Shown: piece after piece, positions 4,634-13,500 of the stretch | Position numbering within the stretch: position 1 is the stretch's first letter | Layout of the letters: each line of letters opens with the position of its first letter | Source of the DNA: a virus | Length of the DNA stretch: 41,611 bases | Strand: one strand, 5' to 3' | Virus record (IMG/VR): IMGVR_UViG_3300045004_000244 | Coordinates: 1-41,611 of that record | The notes under the pieces: generated by a model | What the model was told of the DNA's origin: nothing | Database searches by the model: none | What the model saw: only the letters and a program-made list of their open reading frames with translations | Made by a program: the position numbers and the translations under genes

Positions 4634-7402
4634 TCAGATGATGATGGTGCGGTCGGCGAGGCGACTTCCGGTCAGCTCGACCGTGCGACCGGACAGCGGC
4701 GCGCCCAACAGGATGATGGTCCGCCGCTCGGACGCGACGGCGCGAGGCCCCGCATCCGCCGCCGCCGCCAGCGTGTCGCCCGCCTCGCCGATCGTCACCG
4801 TCGCCCGGATGTAGGCCTTGGCCTGGGCGGCTACGGTGTCGTTCGCCTCGGTCCGCGCCAGCGTGCCCTTGATCCGCACCGTAGCGGCCGACGAAAGCGC
4901 ATCGGTCGCCTCGATCTTGTTGAGCGTCGCCTTGACGTAGACCTGGGCGGTCGCCGTGAGCGCGTCGGTGGCCTCGATCTTGTTCAGGGCAGCGGTGATG
5001 TACACCTTGCCGTCGGCGGCGAGCGTGTCGCCGGTCTCGATGATCACCGACTGGCCCTGAAGGGCGGTCAGCGCCTTGAGCTCGCTATCCCTGACCCGCA
5101 CGTCGTAATAGCGGATGCGCTTGATGTGGCCGTTGTTCGCGTTGCTGATCGTCCCCCAGCCGATGCTCATACGATCGACCGTGGGCGGGGTGCCGCTGGT
5201 CGTCGTCTGAGGTGCGGTCCCGTTCATGACCCCGGCGAAATCATTCGCTGCATAGGCCAGCGCGATCTTTTGTCGGGTTTTCGCGGGGATCGCACCAAGG
5301 TTGTACGCGGGGAAGAGGTCGGACCCATTCGTTGCAACGATCCGACCGACCGACGAACTATAGAGCAGCATGCGTTGCGCGCTCGTCCCGTCGTCGATGC
5401 CCAAGGCAACCCGACTGCCGGCGCTGGCAAGCGAGTTGCGATCGAAGTCGACGATGATCGTCCCCTCGGAAGGATTGTAGGCGGCGGCGAAACTTGCTCC
5501 CCCCCATGTGCTCTGCTCGACCCCTCGCGCCACCGCCGCCGTGCCGGTCGCGATGTAGGAAGTCACATCGTTTCCGGCTTCGACCATGATCCCGCTGGCC
5601 GTGAAGCCTCGCAGGCTATTGCCTGGATATTTGATGACGCCGCAGCTCGTATTTGGCGTTGCCGGTGTCGTCGTCGCCATGCTGACCCGGTAAAGGCCGC
5701 CGCCATAGTCCTCGACCGTGCCGCCGTTCGCCGCAATTGGGGGAAGCACAGTCCCGGCCAGGTTGAACACGAAATCGTTCAACGGGCTGCTGTTGCTGGG
5801 CGCTCCGAACGACGGCGCGCCGCCATCGTCCATCCGGACAAAGACGCTGATGACGCGCGGCGATGAGGCAGGCGCGGCATAGTTGGTGACATAGAAATAT
5901 GTCGTCGTCGGGTTCGCGTTCTGCAACGACAGGCCGGTTCCGGCGGTCAATCCGGCGAACGGAACCGCGGTGACGGAGCCGCCACGCGACGCCGGCAATC
6001 CTTGGGCAAACTCGCTGTCGGTCAGGAAGTTGGTGCGCGGCTCTTCAGACAACACGCCGAGCGGCTCAAGGGTGACCGGGTTATAGTCGAACCGGGGCCC
6101 GTAATAGGCCGCCGTCGTCGACATCAGATAGGCGCGAGCCTTCGTGTGATAGGAAACCGGCTCGACCTGGGCGCCCCAGAAATAGACACCCGAAGTCCCA
6201 TCGCCAGCATAGGATACGGTGAGGTTCGCGGAACAGGCGTGGATCGCATTGTATGCGGAGCCGCCGCGTCGCGCCTTGACGGAACAGCGATAGAACCCGT
6301 TATCCGCGGCCTCTATTTCCGCCGTAGCAGTGCCGTTGATACTCCCGATCGCGCCGGTAGCGACGTTGAAATAAGCGCCATCGCCGACATTGCTGAGCGC
6401 GAGGAAAATCCAATCTCGGCCAGCCGGCTTCGCATGAACGGATAGGACTTCGTACCGACCGGGAACGCCGACGTTCTGCTGTATATAGTGGGTTCCGCTG
6501 GTCGCGGATTCGATCAGCTTGTCGGCCGTCAACGTCCCGTCGGGGGCCGTGGTCGCGTCTGCCGTGATGGTCGCGTTGCCCTTGGTCCAGACGGCATCGT
6601 CGAACTCCTGGGACCGCGCGAACAGGTTGCACGGCACATAGGACATGCGGCCCGTCGAATCGATCCGCGTGCCGTTCGCAGCGCCAGACCAGGCGATGCG
6701 GGGATCTGGCGTCTCACTGGCCGTGAAATCCCAATCGACGACAGCCGTGTAGCCGATCCGGGCATAGAGGCTGTCAGCCGCCTCGGTGAGTGCCGAGCCG
6801 CCCTTGATCTTGACCGTCCCGGTCGTCGCGATCGCGTCGCTCGCCTCGGTGACGTTCAGCGCTGCCGAAATGACCGGCAGCTCCCAGGTGAGCCGGACCT
6901 GGAAATAATCGACGTTCGCCAGCCCGCCGACCGTCGTCGTCGCCTGCAGGTCGACGGCGAAATTGGAGGATATCGCCTGCGCCCGCGTGAGCCCGGCGCT
7001 CCAGGTGTCGGACGACGAGCCGTAGACGGCGGCCGTATCGCTGGTCGGCCATTTCGTGACGGTGTCGGCCTTGTTGTCGCCCGCGCGATCGGAAACGCTC
7101 CCTGCCGATCCATTGGGGACGATGTAGACATGCGTGTCGTTGATGCGGTTCGCGTCGCTGGCGCTCCGCTCGATCTTAACCTCGATGCCGGTGATGAACG
7201 CGCCCGCCGGGATATCCGAGGAGGTGAAGCCGAAATTGGACCCGCGCAACGTGCGGCTCGGCCCGAACCCGGTCAGGACCACGCCCGCATAGCTGCCGTC
7301 GTCGGCGGTGATGTTGCCCGGGTTCGACCAGTCATAGGAACCGGTCTCGCCCGCAACGCTGTTGATGGCGGTGCCGGGAAATTTCCAAGCGGTCGTAGGC
7401 AT
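4634..7402 (-). CDS. large tail fibre / receptor-binding protein
   Basis: A 922-residue secretion-signal-free structural protein. Order: an N-terminal beta sandwich (about 1-175) typical of phage fibres, two 21-residue repeats, a carbohydrate-binding-like jelly roll beginning NLFARSQEFDDAVWTKGNA (about 260-425), a second similar domain with TNFLTDSEFAQG (about 460-620), a laminin-G-like domain (about 640-790), then four or five 21-residue repeats and a short tail. The jelly-roll modules are seen in phage spikes and fibres that bind surface sugars. Alternative: a capsid decoration spike, less likely given its place after the lysis genes. Confidence 0.65.
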   Translation of the reverse strand: MPTTAWKFPGTAINSVAGETGSYDWSNPGNITADDGSYAGVVLTGFGPSRTLRGSNFGFTSSDIPAGAFITGIEVKIERSASDANRINDTHVYIVPNGSAGSVSDRAGDNKADTVTKWPTSDTAAVYGSSSDTWSAGLTRAQAISSNFAVDLQATTTVGGLANVDYFQVRLTWELPVISAALNVTEASDAIATTGTVKIKGGSALTEAADSLYARIGYTAVVDWDFTASETPDPRIAWSGAANGTRIDSTGRMSYVPCNLFARSQEFDDAVWTKGNATITADATTAPDGTLTADKLIESATSGTHYIQQNVGVPGRYEVLSVHAKPAGRDWIFLALSNVGDGAYFNVATGAIGSINGTATAEIEAADNGFYRCSVKARRGGSAYNAIHACSANLTVSYAGDGTSGVYFWGAQVEPVSYHTKARAYLMSTTAAYYGPRFDYNPVTLEPLGVLSEEPRTNFLTDSEFAQGLPASRGGSVTAVPFAGLTAGTGLSLQNANPTTTYFYVTNYAAPASSPRVISVFVRMDDGGAPSFGAPSNSSPLNDFVFNLAGTVLPPIAANGGTVEDYGGGLYRVSMATTTPATPNTSCGVIKYPGNSLRGFTASGIMVEAGNDVTSYIATGTAAVARGVEQSTWGGASFAAAYNPSEGTIIVDFDRNSLASAGSRVALGIDDGTSAQRMLLYSSSVGRIVATNGSDLFPAYNLGAIPAKTRQKIALAYAANDFAGVMNGTAPQTTTSGTPPTVDRMSIGWGTISNANNGHIKRIRYYDVRVRDSELKALTALQGQSVIIETGDTLAADGKVYITAALNKIEATDALTATAQVYVKATLNKIEATDALSSAATVRIKGTLARTEANDTVAAQAKAYIRATVTIGEAGDTLAAAADAGPRAVASERRTIILLGAPLSGRTVELTGSRLADRTIII
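4771..5046 (-). repeat. 21-residue tandem repeats in the fibre gene
   Basis: Near the 3' end of the fibre gene, units of 63 bases recur (for example GCCTCGATCTTGTT at 4908-4921 and 4971-4984, exactly 63 apart). At protein level the unit is L-x-x-x-E-A-x-D-x-L followed by an alternating strand ending V-x-I/V-K, for example LNKIEATDALTATAQVYVKA. Two related units lie near residues 178-215 of the same protein. Confidence 0.7.
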
Positions 7403-7428
7403 CGGCGCTCCCCGTCCAGATAGAATAC

Positions 7429-7454
7429 GGCCGGCGAGCCCACGCCCGCCGGCC
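7429..7454 (-). terminator. hairpin between two fibre genes
   Basis: GGCCGGCG (7429-7436) pairs perfectly with CGCCGGCC (7447-7454). On the minus strand the stem is followed by GTATTCTATC, a weak T-containing tail, so it may attenuate rather than fully stop transcription into the large fibre gene. Confidence 0.4.
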
Positions 7455-7467
7455 GATCAGACCCGCG

Positions 7468-7875
7468 TCAGGAGTTGCCGGCGGTCAGCGTGAAGGCGGT
7501 CACGTCGACCTGCTGCCCCACCGCGATAGACGTGTTGTCCAGGGTCATGTCGCCGCCCCCGCCGGTGATCGTGATGGTGCCCTGCGCGTGGCAGGTCACG
7601 CCGTCCGAGGCATAGATGCGGAAATGCGCGGCGGTGCCGGCGGCATCGGCGGTCAGGTCCTGCCAGGTGCCCGACTTGGACTTGCTGCCGCCCGAAGCCG
7701 CCGCCATCCAGTCGGCCGGCAGGTTGAGCGTCGCCAGCACCGTGCCGGCGTCGGCGGTCGCGCAGTTGGCGGGCGGCGCGCCGGTGCGGATCTTCAGGAC
7801 AGCCGACGTGCCGATCGCGACCTCGACCGCGTCGAGCTTCTGGTTACGGACGGCGACGGAATATTGCAGAGTCAT
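7468..7875 (-). CDS. tail-fibre-region structural protein
   Basis: A 135-residue protein of a type often found in phages of alphaproteobacteria near the fibre genes: MTLQYSVAVRNQKLDAVEV, GTSAVLKIRTGAPPANC, LPADWMAAASGGSKSKSG, a strand HFRIYASDGVTCHAQGTI and MTLDNTSIAVGQ. It is predicted to be all beta and glycine/threonine-rich, as fibre or decoration proteins are. I chose ATG 7875, which has GGAG six bases upstream; an ATG at 7887 is possible. Function not known beyond likely virion surface. Confidence 0.6.
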   Translation of the reverse strand: MTLQYSVAVRNQKLDAVEVAIGTSAVLKIRTGAPPANCATADAGTVLATLNLPADWMAAASGGSKSKSGTWQDLTADAAGTAAHFRIYASDGVTCHAQGTITITGGGGDMTLDNTSIAVGQQVDVTAFTLTAGNS

Positions 7876-7956
7876 GATCGGCTCCATGTCGATGATGAGG
7901 GATGGCCGGATAGGGACGATCTGCCGTCGCTCGGCCGGCGGCGGCAGCGCTGGGGA

Positions 7957-8274
7957 TCAGCGGGGGGAGCAATCCGGCGTCGGCACGCCGAGATCGCGAA
8001 AGAAGCGGCAGATGCGGGCGACCTTGTCCCAGCCGCGACGACCCCAGGAGGCGTGCGCGGTGTCGTAGTCGTCGAGCGCGGCGGCGCTGTCGTTGAGCAC
8101 CGCGTTCATATCCAGTTGCGGCTCGACCTCGACGACCAGGTCAGCAGCCGGGGGCGCCTTCAAGCCCGCGCTCGCGGGCCTGTCGGAGCAGGACGGCGCA
8201 AGCACGAGCGCGCTGCCGATCAGACAGACGAGCATCAGGGAGCGGCGCGACCGCCGCGCGTTCGGCGTCTTCAT
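7957..8274 (-). CDS. Rz1-like outer-membrane spanin lipoprotein
   Basis: A 105-residue protein with a basic start, a hydrophobic segment LMLVCLIGSALVL and APSC, a plausible lipobox with Cys29 as the lipidated residue. Its start lies inside the upstream Rz-like gene in another frame (134-base overlap), the classic embedded Rz/Rz1 layout. It should form the outer-membrane half of a two-part spanin that fuses the inner and outer membranes at lysis. It is longer than lambda Rz1, with a C-terminal ASWGRRGWDKVARICRFF region. Confidence 0.65.
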   Translation of the reverse strand: MKTPNARRSRRSLMLVCLIGSALVLAPSCSDRPASAGLKAPPAADLVVEVEPQLDMNAVLNDSAAALDDYDTAHASWGRRGWDKVARICRFFRDLGVPTPDCSPR

Positions 8275-8521
8275 CGGCTTGGTTCCTCTTCTGGTCGGAA
8301 AGGCGGGCGTCGGCCGCGTTGGCGTCGGCGCTGCGGACGGCGGGCGCGAGCTGGGCTTCCTGCTCGGCGTCGTGGCGCGCGATCAGGTTGCGATCGTAGG
8401 CGCACCTGGCGACGGTCAGCAGCGCGACCAGTGCAAATATTGCACAGGCTGGACCGACGACGCGGGCGAAGCGCTCGGGCACGCCCGCCCGCGCAGCGAG
8501 CCGGGCGAGGAACCCGATCAT
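8141..8521 (-). CDS. Rz-like inner-membrane spanin
   Basis: A 126-residue protein with a single N-terminal membrane segment (about residues 23-40, VGPACAIFALVALLTVA) followed by a charged, alanine-rich helical periplasmic part, typical of i-spanins. The Rz1-like lipoprotein gene is nested in its 3' third in another frame. Together with the endolysin at 9119-9736 and holin candidates it forms the lysis cassette. Its start overlaps the end of the gene upstream by four bases. Confidence 0.65.
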   Translation of the reverse strand: MIGFLARLAARAGVPERFARVVGPACAIFALVALLTVARCAYDRNLIARHDAEQEAQLAPAVRSADANAADARLSDQKRNQADEDAERAAVAPLPDARLSDRQRARACAVLLRQARERGLEGAPGC

Positions 8522-8751
8522 GGCATGCCCTCGGCCATGAAACGGACCATCGCTTCGGCCTGCGTCGCGTCGAACAGGTTCGTGCCGCTGGGCTCATGGC
8601 GCATCGGTTCGGTCAGCCCCAACATCTTCATAGTTTCCGGGCTGTCGTTGTACTCGGCCTTGAAGGTGATCCCGCCATCGGGCCGGAAATCCTTGGGCAG
8701 CTTCCACGCCAGGAAGCGGTTCACCATGTGCTTGATCTGATCGTCATTCAT
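8518..8751 (-). CDS. conserved small phage protein in the lysis cassette
   Basis: A 77-residue protein starting MNDDQIKHMVNRFLAWKLP, with a central DGGITFKAEYND and a C-terminal ATQAEAMVRFMAEGM helix. Proteins of this pattern are widespread in phages of proteobacteria, but I know no assigned function. It overlaps the Rz-like gene (ATGA) and follows the membrane protein at 8757-9122, so it is expressed with the lysis genes. Confidence 0.6.
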   Translation of the reverse strand: MNDDQIKHMVNRFLAWKLPKDFRPDGGITFKAEYNDSPETMKMLGLTEPMRHEPSGTNLFDATQAEAMVRFMAEGMP

Positions 8752-8756
8752 CGCAC

Positions 8757-9122
8757 TCAGGCTCCTTTGACGGGGACCGGGTTCTCCGGCTTATTGTCGA
8801 TCGTCACCGTCGCCGACGCTTCCTGCGCGGCGCGGATCGTGCGGAAAGCCTCGGCCGTGTTCGCCGTCGCCTGGTCATCGCGGGCATCGGCCCGGAACAT
8901 CGCGCCGACGATCAGGCCGACCGGCGGACCGAGCGTCAGCATCGCGTCGCGGATCAGGTCGAGATTGGCGGCGGGGACGGCGCGGTTCGCGAACTGCCAG
9001 ACCATCCAGTAATAGCCCGCCAGGAAGGCGAAGCCGATGAACTGGCGGATATCGCGGACCGGGCGCGCCGGCCGGTTGGCCCGCCGTTCGCCCATACGAT
9101 CGAGGAACTCCAGCAGCGTCAT
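8757..9122 (-). CDS. membrane protein, holin candidate
   Basis: A 121-residue protein with two hydrophobic segments, FIGFAFLAGYYWMVWQF (about 29-45) and AMLTLGPPVGLIVGAMF (about 61-77), and a hydrophilic C-terminal third. ATG 9122 overlaps the endolysin stop (ATGA), so the two are translated together. Size, topology and place directly after the endolysin fit a class II holin or an antiholin. The coiled-coil membrane protein at 9733-9957 is a second holin candidate; which makes the lethal hole cannot be read from the sequence. Confidence 0.5.
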   Translation of the reverse strand: MTLLEFLDRMGERRANRPARPVRDIRQFIGFAFLAGYYWMVWQFANRAVPAANLDLIRDAMLTLGPPVGLIVGAMFRADARDDQATANTAEAFRTIRAAQEASATVTIDNKPENPVPVKGA

Positions 9123-9736
9123 GCCTCGCTCCCCAGGCTGGTCTTCTTCTCCATGATCGGCATGGGGATGTGCAGTTCGGGCGCGCCCACCGGCCAGCGA
9201 CACGCATAGGCGGCCGAGACGGGGAAAGGCGCGATTGAGACGCTGTCGCTCTGATTGCCGCCCAAGGCGAGATAGTAGAGCCCGTCCTTCGTGATGCCGA
9301 CGATCTGGGCGACGTGGTTGCCGCCGTCGCGGGACTTGACGATGAAGGCGCCGACCTGGGGCTTGCAGGCAACGCCCCACGTCGCCCAGGCCGCAGCTTT
9401 CGGGAAATCCTTCGGATAGGAGAGACCCGCCTTGTTGACGCACCACGCCGCGAAGCCGCCGCACCAAGGCCCGTCATTGTCGTCCGTCGTCAGCCAGGGC
9501 GCGCCGAGCGCCTTCCACATCTCCTCCGTGATGAACGGATTGTGCTGAGGGCCCTTGATCTCACGCTCGCCGAGCTTCGTCATGCCGGCGGCCGTCCAGA
9601 CGGGATAAGCGGCGCTCGCCGTACCGAGCAGCGCCGCGATCGCCGCGTTGAATCCGTCGACCTGCGCCTGCGTCAGCTTGCCGCCCATCATGGGACGGAC
9701 GGCGTCGAAGAACGCCTTGTGGTTGAGCTCGGTCAT
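9119..9736 (-). CDS. endolysin, CHAP-like cysteine amidase/peptidase
   Basis: A 205-residue peptidoglycan hydrolase of the TIGR02594-type family. Residues 1-40 (KAFFDAVRPMMGGKLTQAQ) are the usual N-terminal helical wall-binding-like part. The catalytic domain shows GPWCGGFAAWCVNKAGL with candidate nucleophile Cys92, GNHVAQIVG with His141, and LALGGNQSDSVSI (about 157-169), which together mark this fold. No signal peptide, so a holin must release it. It overlaps the genes on either side (ATGA both ends), in the middle of the lysis cassette. Confidence 0.8.
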   Translation of the reverse strand: MTELNHKAFFDAVRPMMGGKLTQAQVDGFNAAIAALLGTASAAYPVWTAAGMTKLGEREIKGPQHNPFITEEMWKALGAPWLTTDDNDGPWCGGFAAWCVNKAGLSYPKDFPKAAAWATWGVACKPQVGAFIVKSRDGGNHVAQIVGITKDGLYYLALGGNQSDSVSIAPFPVSAAYACRWPVGAPELHIPMPIMEKKTSLGSEA

Positions 9737-9957
9737 CCGCCGTGCCCCCCGAACAGCATCTTGCTGAGCGCCAGCAGCAGCCCGCCGAACGCCGTCACGA
9801 TGAAGGCGGCCCCCGCGAAGAAGCCGAGCCCGCGGTCCTGCTTGCCGCCGATCCGGTCCAGCTTGGCGGACACGTTGGCGAGGTCATGCTTCACCGTGCG
9901 CATGTCGGCTTTCAGCTCGCCCACATCGCGCGCGATCTGGAGGTCGTTTTCGGTCAC
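9733..9957 (-). CDS. XhlA-like membrane protein, holin candidate
   Basis: A 74-residue protein beginning with GTG 9957 (VTENDLQIARDVGELK), with GGAGA six bases upstream. Residues about 5-45 are a predicted coiled coil (ELKADMRTVKHDLANVSAKLD) and about 48-68 a single membrane segment (FFAGAAFIVTAFGGLLLAL). This coiled-coil plus C-terminal anchor layout is that of XhlA/Bdr-type holin-associated proteins. It is the first gene of the lysis block, right after a clear terminator, and overlaps the endolysin start. Confidence 0.55.
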   Translation of the reverse strand: MTENDLQIARDVGELKADMRTVKHDLANVSAKLDRIGGKQDRGLGFFAGAAFIVTAFGGLLLALSKMLFGGHGG

Positions 9958-9975
9958 TGGCGTTCTCCGGGCATG

Positions 9976-10000
9976 AAAAGGGCCCGCGCGATGCGGGCCC
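9976..10000 (-). terminator. intrinsic terminator before the lysis cassette
   Basis: GGGCCCGC (9980-9987) and GCGGGCCC (9993-10000) form a perfect 8-base stem with a 5-base loop; on the minus strand the stem is followed directly by TTTT. It separates the tail genes from the lysis genes, so the lysis block depends on read-through, antitermination or its own promoter. Confidence 0.75.
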
Positions 10001-10022
10001 CGAAAGCTGCGAGATCGGACGG

Positions 10023-10532
10023 TCAGTCGCCCCAATCGACCTCGCCGGCGGCGATCATCGCGGGGATGGTCTCGGCGTCGCGCACGGCCTTCTTGGCGGC
10101 CTGGCGCTTCGCCTCGATCGTGACGGCCGCCTCGCGGAACGCATCCGCCTTGGCGATCACGGCCGCCGCGAGATCCTTCTTCGAGACGCCGGTCGCCGCT
10201 GCTTCCGCTTCGAGGAAGGACATCTCGGCCGCCGCACCGCAGCGTGCCTCCGCTTCCTTGGCGGCATAGATGACGGCGCGCGCGGCGCTCGGCATGAGCG
10301 CCTGAAGCCGACCCTCGGCGGCCTCGTCGATCGCTGCGATCAACGGCAGTCGGACCGCCTCGATATAGGTCGCCTTGCCCGGCTCGCCGTTCAGCATGGT
10401 CGGACCGTCGGCCTCGACCACGGCAAGGTCACGGTGCCGCTCCTCCTGGAGGCGCATCTCGCCGCGCGTCACCGAATGCCCGGCCATGACGATATCGCCC
10501 GTCTCGCGGTTGTACTTCACCCAATAGATCAT
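10023..10532 (-). CDS. helical protein after the tail tip gene, possible fibre chaperone
   Basis: A 169-residue protein: a short beta start MIYWVKYNRETGDIVMAG, then nearly all helix, alanine/glutamate-rich (for example KKDLAAAVIAKADAFREAAV). It directly follows the J-like gene (10-base gap) and ends before a terminator. Small helical proteins with a beta N-terminus in this place are often fibre assembly chaperones, which is a guess from position and composition. No membrane segment or enzyme motif is visible. Confidence 0.45.
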   Translation of the reverse strand: MIYWVKYNRETGDIVMAGHSVTRGEMRLQEERHRDLAVVEADGPTMLNGEPGKATYIEAVRLPLIAAIDEAAEGRLQALMPSAARAVIYAAKEAEARCGAAAEMSFLEAEAAATGVSKKDLAAAVIAKADAFREAAVTIEAKRQAAKKAVRDAETIPAMIAAGEVDWGD

Positions 10533-10542
10533 TGGTCGGTCC

Positions 10543-13500
10543 TCACTTGTTGAAGCGGCCCATCCCGAACATCGCGGCGTCCGAGAGGCTCAGGTCGGTG
10601 GTGTTCGCGCGCCACTGCAGCTTGACCGTGTGCGTGCCGGCGCTGAGCGAGTTGGTGATGCGCTGGATGCTGCCGGAGTCGGTGCCCCAGCCCGCGCCGC
10701 CCTTCGGGGTGCCGACCTGGCTTCCGTCGACGAGGAACCGGATCTGCCACGACATCGGCAGGGCGCCGCTCGCATAAGCCTGCTGGATATCGGCCCAGAG
10801 CAATATCTGCCCCGGCTCATCCATCAGGATCGTGTAGCTGAGCGCATCCTGCCAGGCGTAGGAGCCCGACCCGGTCAGCGTGCCGGCGGAGGTCACGCCG
10901 AACGTCTTCGACACGCTGTTGTCGATCATCGCCGTCGTGCCGACACGCATCGGCTTGATGGTGCCGTCGGGATTGAGACCGTCCCCGATGCGGCCGTCGG
11001 TCACCTCGGTCGGGATGTTGGCGAGGTTGGTCGCCCAATCCGCGCCGATCGTTGCCACCTGGACCCAGGACGAGCCGCTCCAGCGGCGCAACTGGTTGGT
11101 GGAGCTGTTGTACCAGAGATCGCCGAGCGCGGACGCCGTCGGGGTCGACGTCGAATAATAGGTCGTGACCTTGCCGTCCGCCGTCGCCTGCGCGCCGGCC
11201 GCTGCCGTGACCGCCGCGGCGACGCGGGTGTCGGCGGTGAGCGTCCAGACCCCGCTGCGATAGGTGTACAGCTTGTTCGCATCGTCGATGTCGAACCAGA
11301 GATCGCCTTCGCTGGCGCTCGCCGGCGGCGTGGTCTGATAGAAGGTGTCGATCTTGCCGTCGGCCGTGTCCTGGGCGTTCGCCGCCGCGGCAATAGCGTT
11401 GACGGCCTGGTCATAGGCGATCTTCGCGATCTCGTTCAGCACCGCCTGCCGCGCGACATAGACGTCGCGGAACTTGGCGATGAAGGTCGCCCGGTCGATC
11501 GCGGTGTCGGTCGTATAGTCGTCGAAGTCGGGCGACAGGCTGTTGAGATAGGTCGTCAGCGCCAGGATGGCGTTGTCATAGGTCGTCTTCTGCGTCGTCA
11601 CGCCCTGCGCGGCGGCGCGCGCGTCGATGCCCGCCTGCTCGGCGATGATGACGGTATAGTCCTGGACGATGCGCGGCTTTTCGCTCCGGTCGAGGATGCC
11701 GTCGGCGACGATGTTGGCGATCGCCTCCAGTTCGAACAGCGGCGTGGTGATCGGGCCCAGCACCAGCCGGTTGCCGATCACGCCCTGGCGCCGGTAGCGG
11801 ACCGCCGCCTGGTAACTGGTCGCCGGCAACACGCCGGGGATGATCTTCTGCGTCGTCTCTGGCGGCTCGATGCCGGCGCCGATCCAGCCGGCGTCGTCGG
11901 CGATCCCGGAGAACCATTCGCGATACTCGAAGACGATCGCGTCCGAGCTGCTGCTGTCGATCTCGCCGTCGATCACCAGCGCGGGCAGCGTGGTCGACCC
12001 GTCGGTCAGCGACGTCGCCGAGATCACCCAGACGCCGGGACCGGGAACCGGGTTGATCGGCGGGCCGGTGACGCCCGGCGTCGGCGGTGCGGTCGTCGTC
12101 TGGCCCAGCGCGAAGGGGTGCTTGTCGTCGGTCTCCGATCGGGCCGAGAAGCGCGGGCATCCGGTCGCCGGGTCGATGTCGCGGTTGGTGAAAAGGATCT
12201 TCTGCGCGTTGAGCCCGACTTCGGGGATCGTGACGGTCACCGCATCGCCCGGCTTGTAGCCTATCCAGCGCGGGCGCAGCGGCAAGTCGATCGGGCCGAA
12301 CTCGCGGCTATTCTCGATGCCGTAGCGCGCCAGCGTCGCGACCTGCTTCAGGTCCTGGACGAAGACGTAATCGGCTTCCTTGGTCCGCTCGCCGCCGTCG
12401 AACGCCACATGCTCGGGCACGCGCACCGGCGCGGCCGATATCACCTCCCAATTATGCGCCTCGCTGCGGTAGCGCGGGATGATGCCGTTGATGCGGTCGC
12501 GGCGCGCCTGCGTCGCCTGGACCTTCGCCGGGCCCGACAGGTCCTTGATGGTGATGGTGTCGAGCGACACCTTCGGCGAGTTGACGAAGCAACTGATCTT
12601 GGCGCCGAGCGGCATCGGCTCGCCGCAACCGGCCTGCAACATGCTGACCAGCGTCTCGTACTTGTTGTCGGTCGAATAGGCGACGCCGCCGATCTTCCAG
12701 CCGTTGAGGTCGGCGACGTTGGCGCCCTCGACGAAGGCGGGGACGTCGATCATCGCGAGCAGCGCGCCGATGCCCAGGATGCGGATGCCGTTCTGCCAGC
12801 GGCCGAGGCACCACGTCAGGCCGTGGAGGAACGGGTTCTCCGAATAGACATAGGTCGATTCGTCGAGCGCGCGGCAGGGGCCAGACCCGCCGGGATAGGT
12901 GCTGTCGAGGCGCGGGTCGTAGACCTTGACGCCCTTCGCCACCCAGCCCGGCTTGGGCGTACCGTTCTGGAACTTCTTGCCCTTCGTGTCGAAGCGCATC
13001 CGCCACATCGCCGCGGCATAGCCGGACAGCTTGTGCGCGGCGGTCCAGCCGGGCACCGGCACCGGATCCGCCGGGATGGTCAGGGAGGCCGGCTCGGGCG
13101 TCAGGCCGAGCTGGGTCTTCTGCCACATGAAGCCGTTGTAGAAGCCGAGCGCGGCGCCGCCGGCATCGAACGGCACGACGACCTGGTCGGACTTGAACGC
13201 CTCGATTTCCTCGATCGGCCCGGCGCCCGAGATGATCACGACGAAGGTCTGGCGGTCGTTGTCGCCCTTGGCGCTGGTGTCGGTCGTGTCCCAATAGACG
13301 ATGTTGCCGGCGTTCCACGTCCGGCCCATCAGGTACGGAATGCCCGCGCTCGGGTCCGAGTTGAAGGTCGTCGGCGAGCCGGTCAGCGGCGGGCGCTTAT
13401 AGGCAGCAGCCGCAGCGAGCGAAAGAGCAGCAGACGCGACGCTTGCTACGGTAGCGATCGTCGCGAGCGAGAAGCCCGCGACGAAGGTCGCGCTCATGGC

